This document shows positions 23,408-31,577 of a DNA stretch of 64,000 nucleotides, one piece after another (position 1 is the first letter of the stretch; the number at the start of each line of letters is the position of its first letter). Under the pieces are notes generated by a model. It did no database searches. It saw only the letters and a program-made list of their open reading frames with translations, and was not told the origin of the DNA. This stretch comes from DASUPK01 sp963695675 (GTDB lineage Bacteria; Actinomycetota; Thermoleophilia; Solirubrobacterales; 70-9). A program made the translations under genes and the position numbers. The stretch covers positions 1-64,000 of the forward strand of contig CAVOGY010000007.1 in NCBI GenBank assembly GCA_963695675.1, given 5' to 3'.

Positions 23408-23429
23408 AAGTCGGTAGCAACGAGCCGAA

Positions 23430-23457
23430 ACGGGGCGCCCGCGGGCGCCCCGTTCTC
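23430..23457 (+). terminator. Intrinsic terminator after the P-domain gene
   Basis: ACGGGGCGCCC (23430-23440) pairs perfectly with GGGCGCCCCGT (23443-23453), loop GC, followed by TCTCGTT. An 11-bp, very GC-rich stem. Confidence 0.8.
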
Positions 23458-23474
23458 GTTCGGAAGACGGCTCT

Positions 23475-23480
23475 TAGAAT
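23475..23480 (+). promoter_or_regulatory. -10 element of yebC (leaderless)
   Basis: TAGAAT ends 7 bases before the yebC ATG at 23488, immediately after the preceding terminator. Confidence 0.55.
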
Positions 23481-23487
23481 CGAGGGC

Positions 23488-24243
23488 ATGTCCGGTCACT
23501 CCAAGTGGTCCTCGATCAAGCACAAGAAGGGCGCGGCCGACGCGAGGCGCGGCAAGCTCTTCACCAAGCTCGCGCGCGCGATCACCGTCGCGGCGCGGGA
23601 CGGCGGTGGGAACGTCGAAGCCAACCCCGCACTGGGCCTGGCTGTTCAGAAGGCCCGCGATGCCTCGATGCCCAAGGACAACATCCAGCGCGCGATCGAC
23701 CGGGGCACAGGGGAGGGCGGCGACGCCGCCGCGATCGAGAACGCCCTATACGAGGGGTACGGCCCGGGCGGCGCCGCGATCCTGGTCGAGGCTCTGACCG
23801 ACAACCGCAACCGGACCGGCGCCGAGGTTCGCCATGCGTTCGAGAGGCACGGCGGCAGCCTGGGAGAGCCTGGATCGGTCTCCTGGCAGTTCGAGAAGCG
23901 GGGCGTGATCCTCGTGGACGGCGAGCGTTTCGACGAGGACGACCTGATGCCGGCGATCGACGCGGGCGCCGAGGACGTCTCCGAGGACGGCGACCTGCTC
24001 AAGATCACCACCGCCGCCTCAGACCTGGCCGCCGTCCGCTCCGCCCTGGAGGGTGCCGGGGTGGAGGTTCAGTCCGCCGAGGTCTCCATGGAGCCGAAGA
24101 GCACGGTCCAGGTGGGGGAGGGAGACGCGCCGGCGCTGCTGCGGTTGATGGACGCCCTCGAGGATCAGGATGACGTCGATTCAGTGCATGCCAACTTCGA
24201 CGTGCCGGAGGAGATTCTCGAGAGGGCCGCGGCGACATCCTGA
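23488..24243 (+). CDS. yebC: YebC/PmpR family protein (translation or transcription factor)
   Basis: 251 residues. MSGHSKWSSIKHKKGAADAR, GKLFTKLARAITVAARDGGG, MPKDNIQRAIDRGTGEG, YEGYGPGGAAILVEALTDNR and NRTGAEVRHAFERHGGSLGE are diagnostic. YebC proteins were long called transcription regulators; more recent work implicates some in relieving ribosome stalling. It sits immediately before ruvCAB, the classic conserved order yebC-ruvC-ruvA-ruvB. Confidence 0.96.
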   Translation: MSGHSKWSSIKHKKGAADARRGKLFTKLARAITVAARDGGGNVEANPALGLAVQKARDASMPKDNIQRAIDRGTGEGGDAAAIENALYEGYGPGGAAILVEALTDNRNRTGAEVRHAFERHGGSLGEPGSVSWQFEKRGVILVDGERFDEDDLMPAIDAGAEDVSEDGDLLKITTAASDLAAVRSALEGAGVEVQSAEVSMEPKSTVQVGEGDAPALLRLMDALEDQDDVDSVHANFDVPEEILERAAATS

Positions 24244-24283
24244 CTTAAAGGACATCCGCCCCGAGTCCGAGAATGAAGGGGGA

Positions 24284-24835
24284 ATGATCGTCATCGGCAT
24301 CGATCCGGGTATCGCCAACACCGGGTTCGGTGTGGTTCGCACGGTCGGGGAGCGGATGGTGGCGCTCGACGGCGGAGTGATCGAGATCCCCGCCGACCTG
24401 CGTGTCGAGCAGCGGCTCGGCAGGCTGCACGAGTCGCTCGGAGAGCTGCTCCGCTGGCACGAGCCCAAGGCGATGGCGCTCGAGGACCTCTTCTTCGGAA
24501 AGAACGTAGGCTCGGCGCTGAGCGTAGGAGAGGCCCGCGGCGTGACCCTGCTGGCCGCCGCCAGGCACGCGGTTCCGTGCTTCGACTACACGCCGCAGGC
24601 GGTGAAGAAAGCGGTGTGCGGCTCCGGCTCCGCGGAAAAGAGCCAGGTGCAGCGCATGGTTGCGAGCCTGCTCGGCCTGCCGAAGCCGCCCGCGCCTGAC
24701 CACGCTGCCGATGCTTTCGCCGTCGCGATCTGCCACGCGGGATCCGCGGCGGCCCGCAACGCTCCCGGGCATTTCGGTCGGGTGAGTCCCGGGGCCGCTC
24801 CGGCGATCGCGGCGCGCCAGCGCTTGGCCGGCTAG
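24284..24835 (+). CDS. ruvC: Holliday junction endonuclease RuvC
   Basis: 183 residues from the ATG at 24284 (GAAGGGGGA upstream). The four acidic active-site residues are present: Asp in MIVIGIDPGIANTG (7), Glu in ALEDLFFGKN (about 67), and two Asp in APDHAADAFAVAICH (about 140 and 143). It resolves Holliday junctions during recombination, working with RuvAB. An upstream in-frame extension exists but overlaps yebC and is not conserved. Confidence 0.96.
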   Translation: MIVIGIDPGIANTGFGVVRTVGERMVALDGGVIEIPADLRVEQRLGRLHESLGELLRWHEPKAMALEDLFFGKNVGSALSVGEARGVTLLAAARHAVPCFDYTPQAVKKAVCGSGSAEKSQVQRMVASLLGLPKPPAPDHAADAFAVAICHAGSAAARNAPGHFGRVSPGAAPAIAARQRLAG

Positions 24836-24892
24836 CGACCGCCAGGCGCACAGTTAAGGCCGCGACCTGATGAAGGCATCCGGGCCGGCGCC

Positions 24893-24898
24893 CAGAAT
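24893..24898 (+). promoter_or_regulatory. -10 candidate for ruvA (leaderless)
   Basis: CAGAAT ends 8 bases before the ruvA ATG at 24907 in a 71-base gap after ruvC, so ruvAB may have its own promoter. Confidence 0.3.
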
Positions 24899-24906
24899 CA
24901 CGGGGC

Positions 24907-25503
24907 ATGATCGCCTCCGTCAACGGAGAGGTTCTCGTCCGCCGTCCCGATCACGTCGTGGTCGATGCCAACGGCGTCGGCTACCGGCTCGCCGTCTCGG
25001 CCGAGACGCTCAAATCCGTGCCCGCGCGCGGCAAGCGGACCTCCCTGCACGCCCACCTGGTGGCGCGCGATGACGCGCTCAGCCTGTACGGCTTCTCGAG
25101 CGAGGAGGAGAGGGACCTCTTCCTGCACCTGATCTCCGTCGGCGGGGTTGGGCCGAAGGTCGCGATGGCGGTGCTCTCCGGAGGCCCGGTCAGGGAGCTA
25201 CTCCGGGCGATCGCCGCCGGCGACTCGAAGCGGTTTCAGGCCGTCCCCGGGATCGGCAAGCGCACGGCTGAGCGGATCATCGTCGAGCTTCGCGAGAAGG
25301 TCGCCGGCGAGATCGAGGGCGACGCCGACGGCCCAGCGCTCGCCGCGGACGAGGACCCGCGGGCGCTGGCCCGCGAGGGCCTGCTCAACCTGGGCTACAC
25401 GCCGCCCGAGGCGGAGAAGCTTCTCTCCGGCGCGGATGGAGAGAGCCCCGAGGAGATCGTGCAGTCGGCCCTGCGCAGCGCCGCGGGGGCGAAGGCCGCA
25501 TGA
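24907..25503 (+). CDS. ruvA: Holliday junction branch-migration protein RuvA
   Basis: 198 residues. An N-terminal OB fold (MIASVNGEVLVRRPDHVVVD, LYGFSSEEERDLFLHLISVG), the helix-hairpin-helix GVGPKVAMAVLSGG and PGIGKRTAERIIVELREKV, and the C-terminal UBA-like domain (REGLLNLGYTPPEAEKLL) that contacts RuvB. The RuvA tetramer holds the junction while RuvB pumps DNA. Confidence 0.97.
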   Translation: MIASVNGEVLVRRPDHVVVDANGVGYRLAVSAETLKSVPARGKRTSLHAHLVARDDALSLYGFSSEEERDLFLHLISVGGVGPKVAMAVLSGGPVRELLRAIAAGDSKRFQAVPGIGKRTAERIIVELREKVAGEIEGDADGPALAADEDPRALAREGLLNLGYTPPEAEKLLSGADGESPEEIVQSALRSAAGAKAA

Positions 25504-25573
25504 TTCGCGTAGCCCCCGTTGATGCGAGGGCGCGCGACAGTGCGACCCGTTTCAGGTTGGAGGAGGCGGAGCG

Positions 25574-26635
25574 TTGATCGAGCCGGGCAAGGGAATTCGC
25601 ACCCCCGGCGTCGCCGACGACGAGATCGTCATACATGACACCAGGGCCGTCGGCGCGGACGACGACTTCGACCGATCGCTGCGGCCACCGAAGCTCGAGG
25701 ATTTCGTCAACCAGGCTCAGGTCACCGAGCAGCTCGGGATCTTCATCGAGGCGGCCCGCCGGCGGGGCGAGGCGCTCGACCACGTGCTGCTCGCAGGGCC
25801 GCCCGGCCTGGGCAAGACCTCGCTCGCCCACATCATCGCCACGGAGCTCGAGGTGCCGATGGTGCAGACCGCGGGGCCCGCGCTCGAGCGCAAGGCCGAC
25901 ATCGCCGCATTCCTGACGGGGCTCGAGCCAGGCAGCGTGTTCTTCATCGACGAGATCCACCGCCTGGGCCGGGCCGTGGAGGAAACGCTCTACCCGGCGA
26001 TGGAGGACCGGCGGCTGCCTGTCGTCCTTGGACAGGGTGCGGGGGCGCGCACGGTGACCCTCGACCTGCCCCCGTTCACCCTGATCGGCGCGACCACGCG
26101 AACTGGCCTGCTGACGACGCCACTGCGCGACCGCTTCGGCGTCCGCCACCGGCTCGAGCACTACGACGCGGCGGACCTCCGCGAGATCGTCCTGCGCTCC
26201 GCAGGGATCCTCGACGTCGAGGTCGATGCCGACGGCGCTGAGGAGATCGCCGGCCGCGCCCGGGGCACGCCGAGGGTGGCGAACCGCCTGTTGCGCCGGG
26301 TCCGTGACTTCGCCGAAGTCAAGGAGCGGGGCCGGGTCGACCGCGAGCTCGCCTCCGATGCGCTCGAGATGCTCGAGGTCGACCGGGCGGGGCTCGACCG
26401 GCACGACCGCCGGCTCCTCGAGCTGATGGCCACGAAGTTCGCCGGCGGGCCGGTTGGGCTCTCCACGCTCTCCGTGGCCGTCGGGGAGGAGGCGGACACG
26501 ATCGAGGACGTCTTCGAGCCCTACCTGCTTCAGCAGGGGCTGATCAAGCGGACCCCGCGGGGCCGGGTCCTCACCGAGCGGGCGTATGAGCATCTTGGGC
26601 TGCCTGTCCCCGAGGGCATGGCCAGCCTGTTCTAG
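25574..26635 (+). CDS. ruvB: Holliday junction branch-migration ATPase RuvB
   Basis: 353 residues from a TTG with GGAGGAGGCGGAG just upstream. LRPPKLEDFVNQAQVTEQLG, Walker A LAGPPGLGKTSLAHI, Walker B FFIDEIHRLGRAVEETLYPA, sensor IGATTRTGLLTTPLRDRFG and the C-terminal winged helix (YLLQQGLIKRTPRGRVLTER). Hexameric AAA+ motor of the RuvAB resolvasome. Confidence 0.97.
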   Translation: MIEPGKGIRTPGVADDEIVIHDTRAVGADDDFDRSLRPPKLEDFVNQAQVTEQLGIFIEAARRRGEALDHVLLAGPPGLGKTSLAHIIATELEVPMVQTAGPALERKADIAAFLTGLEPGSVFFIDEIHRLGRAVEETLYPAMEDRRLPVVLGQGAGARTVTLDLPPFTLIGATTRTGLLTTPLRDRFGVRHRLEHYDAADLREIVLRSAGILDVEVDADGAEEIAGRARGTPRVANRLLRRVRDFAEVKERGRVDRELASDALEMLEVDRAGLDRHDRRLLELMATKFAGGPVGLSTLSVAVGEEADTIEDVFEPYLLQQGLIKRTPRGRVLTERAYEHLGLPVPEGMASLF

Positions 26636-26671
26636 GCACGATCTGGGCACGAGCAGGCGCAACGGGTTGGC

Positions 26672-26677
26672 TAGCCT
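26672..26677 (+). promoter_or_regulatory. -10 candidate for the zinc-ribbon/PAS gene
   Basis: TAGCCT ends 9 bases before the ATG at 26687. Confidence 0.35.
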
Positions 26678-26686
26678 TGAGCAGGA

Positions 26687-27172
26687 ATGCCGTACTTCAT
26701 CTGCCCGAACTGCGGGAACAGGGAACTGAGCGGGGAGCGCACTGCGGGGTTTTCGACCCGGCCCAAGGGCTGCTCCAAGTGCGGCTTCGGATTCCTCTTC
26801 GAGCTGCTCGACGACTACATGCCGGCGCCGGGCGCGGCCTTCTTCACCTGCGACCAGGAGGGCCGGGTCCTCGATCTCGGCAAGGGAGCCTTCGAGCTCA
26901 CCGGACTCAAGGACGAGCAGGTGATCGGCCGACCGATCCGCGACGTTCTCGGGCTCGAGTGGATCGACAAGGGGGATGGGGGCGAGACCGCAGACACCGA
27001 CGGCGACGGCGATACCGACCCGATCGAGACCACCCTGGAGTGGGGAGTCCGGTCACTCGGAAAGCGGGTTGCCGTGAATGCCGAAGGGGATCTGCCCACC
27101 GAGGCGGTGGCCGATCTCTTTCCGGCTTATGACGACGACGGCGGCCTCTTGCTGGTGTTGACGCCCGAGTAG
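26687..27172 (+). CDS. Zinc-ribbon plus PAS-domain protein of unknown function
   Basis: 161 residues. The N-terminus MPYFICPNCGNRELSGERTA ... PKGCSKCGFGFLFELLDDY has two Cys-x2-Cys pairs typical of a zinc ribbon (residues 6-9 and about 29-32). About 45-160 reads like a PAS domain: APGAAFFTCDQEGRVLDLGK, GAFELTGLKDEQVIGRPIRD, VLGLEW. An acidic loop rich in Asp/Gly (ADTDGDGDTDP) is inserted. It lies between ruvB and secDF; a sensing role is an inference. Confidence 0.75.
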   Translation: MPYFICPNCGNRELSGERTAGFSTRPKGCSKCGFGFLFELLDDYMPAPGAAFFTCDQEGRVLDLGKGAFELTGLKDEQVIGRPIRDVLGLEWIDKGDGGETADTDGDGDTDPIETTLEWGVRSLGKRVAVNAEGDLPTEAVADLFPAYDDDGGLLLVLTPE

Positions 27173-27247
27173 GTCCGGCTGACCTCAGGCTGTGTTGCAA
27201 TGGGGGCCGACACCTCGGCTGAGACCGCTAGCTTGACCACCTAACCC

Positions 27248-30229
27248 GTGAGCAACCGCCGTCGCAATCTCTTCATCCTGGCCTTCGTCGCCCTGCTGAT
27301 GATCGGCTCTGGCATCGTCGTTGCGACCAAGACGACGACCCTGGGCCTCGACCTGCAGGGTGGGACCGAGCTGATCTTCCAGGCGCGCCCGACACCGCAG
27401 AACCCGACGATCGACGGTTCGGACATCGACCGGGCGATCGAGATCATCCGCAAGCGGACCGACGCCTTCGGCGTCTCCGAGCCGGAGATCTCCAGGGTGG
27501 GCTCGGACTCGATCCGGGTGGGGCTGCCCAACGTGAGCAACGCCGCCACGGCCAGCGAGCAGGTCGGCCAGACCGCGCAGCTCTACTTCTACGACTGGGA
27601 GCCGAACGTCATCCCGAACTCGGCGAAGACGAACGTTCCCCGCAGCGAGTCCTCGTTCGGCCGCCTCTACGACGCCGTGCTGCTCGCTTCCCAGCAGCAG
27701 CCGAACTGCTTCGAGAACAAGTGCACGACAGCGGGGCCGCGCTACTACCTCTTCAACTCCCAGACACATCAATGGATCGCCGGGCCGACCGATACGCAGA
27801 AGGACCTGTTCTCCGAGCTGCCCGGCCAAAAGCAGCCGCCCAACTCGTTGATCCTCACGGTCCCGCAGGGCACCGTGGTTGTCGAGAAGGAGGGGCTCAA
27901 CGGCAATCCCGCGCCGGACAACCCGAACGACCCCACCGCGGAGTGGTTCGTGATCCGGGACCGTCCCGCGCTCTCGGGGACCGACATCACTGATCCGAAG
28001 CCGAACTTCGACCAGTTCAACCAGCCCATCGTCACCTTCAACTTCACCGACACCGGCCGGCAGGAGTTCTCGGACGTCACCAAGACGATCGCCCAGCGCG
28101 GCCTCCAGAACGCGCCGCCCGGCGTGGCGGGGAACGTGGACGTGGCCTCGCAGTACTCGGGGCACTTCGCGATCGTCCTCGACCAGCAGATCAAGTCGCG
28201 GCCGATCATCAACTTCGTCGAGAACCCGAACGGGATCGACGGCCGGACCGGCGCCCAGATCAGCGGCCTCACCCAGGATGAGTCCCAGAACCTCGCCAAG
28301 ATCCTTCAGTTCGGCGCCCTGCCGGTAGACCTCACGCAAATCTCGAGCTCGACGGTCTCGGCCACCCTTGGCCAGGAGGCGCTCGACCAGGGGCTGAAGG
28401 CCGGGATCGTCGGATTGATCTTCGTCTGTCTCTTCCTGCTCGCCTACTACCGCTTCCTCGGTTTGGTGGCGGTGATCGGTCTCGCGATCTACGGCCTGCT
28501 CTTCTTCGCCCTGATCAAGCTGATCCCGATCACGCTGACCCTGCCGGGGATCGCGGGCTTGATCCTGACTATCGGGGTGGCGGCCGACGCCAACATCGTC
28601 ATCTTCGAGCGGATCAAGGAAGAGGCGAGGGGCGGCAAATCGATGCTGAGCGCGATCTCGGCCGGCTATCGCCGGGGCATCGCGACGATCATCGACGCGA
28701 ACGTGATCACGCTGATCACGGCGTTCATCCTCTTCGCCCTGGCGACGGCGAACGTGAAGGGCTTCGCCTTCACCCTGGGCGTGGGGACGATCGTCTCGCT
28801 GTTCACGGCCGTCGTCTTCACCCAGGCGTTCCTCGGCCTGTTCGGCCGGGCCCATTTCCTGCGTTCTCCTGCGATGCTGGGTGCGGGAGCGCAGCGCGTG
28901 CGCTGGCGCTTCGACTTCAGCAAGGCGAGCAAGTACTTCTTCACCCTCTCCGGGTGCATCCTGCTGATCGGCGCGATCTCGTTCGCGACCCGACAGCTCA
29001 ACCTCGGCATCGACTTCGAGGGCGGCAGCCGGATCACCGTCGGGCTGCAGAAGCCCGCGACCGTGGACGACGTTCGCTCGACGGTGGAGGGCGCCGGAAT
29101 CAGCCAGCCGGAGATCACCAAGGCCACCAACAAGCAGCTCGGGACGAACGTCTTCGAGATCGACTCGAAGGCGAGTCCCGAGGAGATCCAGACCGTTCAG
29201 CCCGCTCTCCAGTCGCAGTACGGGATCGTCGCGAATGGCTTCAACTCGACGACGGTCGGGCCGACGTTCGGCCAGCAAGTGGCCAGGAGCGCGATCGAGG
29301 CGATCATCTTCTCGTTGCTCGTGATCTTCGCCTATGTCGCGTTCCGGTTCGAGCCGAAGTACGCCGTGCCGGTGATCATCGCCCTGATCCACGACATCCT
29401 GATCACGGGAGGCGTCTACTCGCTGACGGGGATGGAGGTGACCAGCGGTACCGTCGCCGCGTTCCTGACCATTCTCGGGTACTCGCTCTACGACACGGTG
29501 ATCGTGTTCGACCGGGTGCGCGAGAACGTGCCGCGGTTGCCGCGAGCGACCTTCTCCCAGATCGTCAACCGCTCGATGAGCGAGGTCCTCACCCGGTCGC
29601 TGATCACGGGTCTGTCGAGCGTGTTCCTGGTGACGGTGCTGTTCATCTTCGGCGGCGCGACGTTGAAGGACTTCGCCTTCGCGATGATGGTCGGGCTCGC
29701 CTCCGGTACGTACTCGTCGATCTTCATCGCTTCGCCTGTCCTCACGCACTGGAAGGAGCGCGAGCCTGCCTACCGACGACGCCGCGAGCGGATCGAGGAG
29801 CAGATGGGCTATGTGCCGGCGTTCCCGGAGGAGAACGTGATCGCCCGGGTGGAGGGCGGCCCCGAGGAGCCGGCGCCGAGCGAGCCGCCAGTCCCGGTCG
29901 CGCCCGCTCCGAGCCGCTCCCAGGTGCCCGGGGTTGTGCCCGAGCCGCCGGGTCCGGTTCCGCCGCCGCCCGCGCCGGTCCCACCCGAGCCGCCGGCTCC
30001 GGTGGGCGCACCGCGCGATGGTGGCTCCGATGGTGGAGACGGCCAGGCTCCGGATGGAGACAGCCGGGCCGAGACCGGAGCTGACGGAACGGGGGGCGCC
30101 GAGCGCCCCGCGGAGTCCGATCGCCCGGAGCTCAGCGAGGCGAGCGCGGCGGCACTACGGCGGGTTCGCCAGCAGCAGTCGGGCGGCCGTCGGCAGAGGC
30201 GGCGCAAGAAGCACGGGAGAAACCGCTGA
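27248..30229 (+). CDS. secDF: Fused protein-export membrane protein SecDF with proline-rich tail
   Basis: 993 residues from a GTG. The SecD half (about 1-545) has TM1, the periplasmic P1 domain with LDLQGGTELIFQA, and TM2-6 containing DQGLKAGIVGLIFVCLFLLA and GVAADANIVIFERIKEE. The SecF half (about 552-850) has FDFSKASKYFFTLSGCILLI, LGIDFEGGSRITVG, GYSLYDTVIVFDRVREN. The pair uses the proton gradient to pull secreted proteins out of the Sec channel. SecD and SecF are separate in many actinobacteria, so fusion into one chain is notable. The last roughly 135 residues are Pro/Glu/Arg-rich and probably cytosolic and disordered. Confidence 0.95.
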   Translation: MSNRRRNLFILAFVALLMIGSGIVVATKTTTLGLDLQGGTELIFQARPTPQNPTIDGSDIDRAIEIIRKRTDAFGVSEPEISRVGSDSIRVGLPNVSNAATASEQVGQTAQLYFYDWEPNVIPNSAKTNVPRSESSFGRLYDAVLLASQQQPNCFENKCTTAGPRYYLFNSQTHQWIAGPTDTQKDLFSELPGQKQPPNSLILTVPQGTVVVEKEGLNGNPAPDNPNDPTAEWFVIRDRPALSGTDITDPKPNFDQFNQPIVTFNFTDTGRQEFSDVTKTIAQRGLQNAPPGVAGNVDVASQYSGHFAIVLDQQIKSRPIINFVENPNGIDGRTGAQISGLTQDESQNLAKILQFGALPVDLTQISSSTVSATLGQEALDQGLKAGIVGLIFVCLFLLAYYRFLGLVAVIGLAIYGLLFFALIKLIPITLTLPGIAGLILTIGVAADANIVIFERIKEEARGGKSMLSAISAGYRRGIATIIDANVITLITAFILFALATANVKGFAFTLGVGTIVSLFTAVVFTQAFLGLFGRAHFLRSPAMLGAGAQRVRWRFDFSKASKYFFTLSGCILLIGAISFATRQLNLGIDFEGGSRITVGLQKPATVDDVRSTVEGAGISQPEITKATNKQLGTNVFEIDSKASPEEIQTVQPALQSQYGIVANGFNSTTVGPTFGQQVARSAIEAIIFSLLVIFAYVAFRFEPKYAVPVIIALIHDILITGGVYSLTGMEVTSGTVAAFLTILGYSLYDTVIVFDRVRENVPRLPRATFSQIVNRSMSEVLTRSLITGLSSVFLVTVLFIFGGATLKDFAFAMMVGLASGTYSSIFIASPVLTHWKEREPAYRRRRERIEEQMGYVPAFPEENVIARVEGGPEEPAPSEPPVPVAPAPSRSQVPGVVPEPPGPVPPPPAPVPPEPPAPVGAPRDGGSDGGDGQAPDGDSRAETGADGTGGAERPAESDRPELSEASAAALRRVRQQQSGGRRQRRRKKHGRNR

Positions 30230-30501
30230 TGGCCGCTCTGGTCTGGTTCACGATGGGCGTTGCGCTCTGGCACTTCACGGTCTTCGTCCCCGATCGGTTC
30301 AGCGGCGGGATCGTCGGCGCCTTCCTGGGAGCCGGCGCCGGCGCGATGGTGAGCGGCGCGATCGCCCAGATCGCCCTCGGCAAGGGGATCGGAGACACCG
30401 ATCTCGCGACCGCGCTGTACGCGGTGCCGGGCGCCCTGCTCGGCCTCGCCGTCGTCTACCTGATCGGCGTGCGCTCCGGCGTGGAAGCGGAACAGATCTA
30501 A
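30229..30501 (+). CDS. Small hypothetical membrane protein after secDF
   Basis: 90 residues; the ATG overlaps the secDF stop (TGATG), suggesting translational coupling. Hydrophobic segments: ALVWFTMGVALWHFTVFV (3-20), GGIVGAFLGAGAGAMVSGAI (26-45) and LYAVPGALLGLAVVYLIGV (63-81). Glycine-rich GAFLGAGAGAMVSGAIAQIA resembles small membrane proteins annotated near sec genes. Function is unknown; association with the translocon is an inference from position only. Confidence 0.75.
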   Translation: MAALVWFTMGVALWHFTVFVPDRFSGGIVGAFLGAGAGAMVSGAIAQIALGKGIGDTDLATALYAVPGALLGLAVVYLIGVRSGVEAEQI

Positions 30502-30522
30502 CGAAGCACCGTTCCGTTGCGG

Positions 30523-30552
30523 CCCCGCGGGCCTTCCAGAGGGCCCGCGGGG
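30523..30552 (+). terminator. GC-rich hairpin after the secDF operon
   Basis: CCCCGCGGGCC (30523-30533) pairs with GGCCCGCGGGG (30542-30552) in an 11-bp perfect stem. No U-run follows, so termination efficiency is uncertain, but the position after the operon fits. Confidence 0.55.
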
Positions 30553-30578
30553 CGCGACGGGGCGAAACCAGCGCCATG

Positions 30579-30615
30579 GGCGACTTGTTGGCGGTATGCG
30601 CACACAACTCGCCAA
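30579..30615. repeat. Left flanking palindrome of the DUF559 gene
   Basis: A 37-base element matching the right-hand element (31492-31528) at 32 positions. GGCGACTTG and CAACTCGCC arms form an imperfect inverted repeat around the gene's start codon (ATG at 30596), so a factor bound here would block initiation. Confidence 0.7.
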
Positions 30616-31474
30616 GGGGCTGGACAACGCGATTGCGGAGATCGCCAGCCGCCAGCACGGTGTCCTTTCGGTGGCACAGTTGCACGCAGCCGGCGTGGAC
30701 CCAAGCGCCATCAAGCGCCGGGTAAGCGGCGGTCGTCTTCACCGCATTCACCGCGGTGTCTACGCCGTCGGCCACCCAGCACTCAGCAACGAAGGCGGAT
30801 GGATGGCGGCGGTCCTGGCCTGCGGCGAGGGTGCCGTCCTCAGTCACCGCAGCGCGGCGGCGCTCTGGAGAATGCTGCCGAGCTATCGCCTCGGCGTGCG
30901 CGACAGTCCCGCCACCGCGACCGTTGACGTAACCGTGTCTCGTGGCGCTGGTCGTGCGAGCCGAGACGGGATCTGTCTGCACCGATCTCGAACGCTTTCT
31001 CGGTCCGATTGCACCCGCATCGCCGGGATCCCGGTGACGAGTGTTCCCCGCACGCTCGAGGACCTCCACCGCATCCTCTCCAGACAGATGTTCGCTGGGG
31101 CTCTTCGGCAGGCTGAGTACCTCGGCCTCCCAATCGGAGACAGGTTCATCACCGACAGCACACGAAGCGAACTCGAGTGGAAGCTGCTCCGTCTCTGCCG
31201 ACGTCATCGGCTCGCTAAGCCGGAGGTGAACGTCCGCGTGGAAATGTTCACCGTCGACTTCCTCTGGCGCTCCTCTCGCCTCATCGTGGAAGTCGATGGC
31301 TGGGAATCCCACCGCACACGATCTGCGTTCGAGGCTGATCGAGCCCGGGACGCCAGGTTGAATCTCCTCGGGTACAGGGTGCTGCGCTTCACCTGGCGCC
31401 AGGTGAATTCCGACGGCGCCGGCGTGGCGGCTGCGATCCGAGGGCTTCTATCTCCGACCCCGCCGCGCCTCTGA
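30596..31474 (+). CDS. AbiEi-like antitoxin/DUF559 fusion protein
   Basis: 292 residues. The N-terminal quarter is a winged-helix region like AbiEi-family antitoxins: ASRQHGVLSVAQLHAAGVD, AIKRRVSGGRLHRIHRGVYA, VGHPALSNEGGWMAAVLACG, then a four-helix middle. The C-terminal roughly 90 residues are DUF559, a Vsr/restriction-endonuclease-like fold: FTVDFLWRSSRLIVEVDGWE, AFEADRARDARLNLLGYRVL and RFTWRQV, with the catalytic-type Asp and Glu-Val-Asp. No AbiEii toxin gene is adjacent. Such solitary proteins are abundant in actinobacteria and their role is unresolved. Two near-identical palindromes bracket this copy. Confidence 0.85.
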   Translation: MRTQLAKGLDNAIAEIASRQHGVLSVAQLHAAGVDPSAIKRRVSGGRLHRIHRGVYAVGHPALSNEGGWMAAVLACGEGAVLSHRSAAALWRMLPSYRLGVRDSPATATVDVTVSRGAGRASRDGICLHRSRTLSRSDCTRIAGIPVTSVPRTLEDLHRILSRQMFAGALRQAEYLGLPIGDRFITDSTRSELEWKLLRLCRRHRLAKPEVNVRVEMFTVDFLWRSSRLIVEVDGWESHRTRSAFEADRARDARLNLLGYRVLRFTWRQVNSDGAGVAAAIRGLLSPTPPRL

Positions 31475-31491
31475 CTCTTATCCGCGAGGTT

Positions 31492-31528
31492 GGCGAGTTG
31501 TTGTCGCTATGCGCCCAGAACTCGCCAA
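31492..31528. repeat. Right flanking palindrome of the DUF559 gene
   Basis: GGCGAGTT and AACTCGCC arms (extending to GTTGGCGAGTT/AACTCGCCAAC) form a perfect 11-base inverted repeat around GTTGTCGCTATGCGCCCAG-type sequence. It matches the left element at 32 of 37 bases and sits 50 bases upstream of recJ. It even contains an ATG with downstream codons MRPELAN, resembling the real start MRTQLAK, which hints at a duplication of the gene's 5' end. Confidence 0.7.
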
Positions 31529-31565
31529 CTCTGTAAATGCCGCCGGTTCCGTCGGGCGTCGAACT

Positions 31566-31571
31566 TAAGTT
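31566..31571 (+). promoter_or_regulatory. -10 element of recJ (leaderless)
   Basis: TAAGTT ends exactly 6 bases before the recJ ATG at 31578. Confidence 0.5.
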
Positions 31572-31577
31572 GGCTGG

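Noticed and set aside
27185..29749. An 854-codon open frame antisense to secDF on the minus strand
   Set aside because: It mirrors the GC-biased codons of secDF, has no recognisable domain and no ribosome binding site. secDF is a clear family match.
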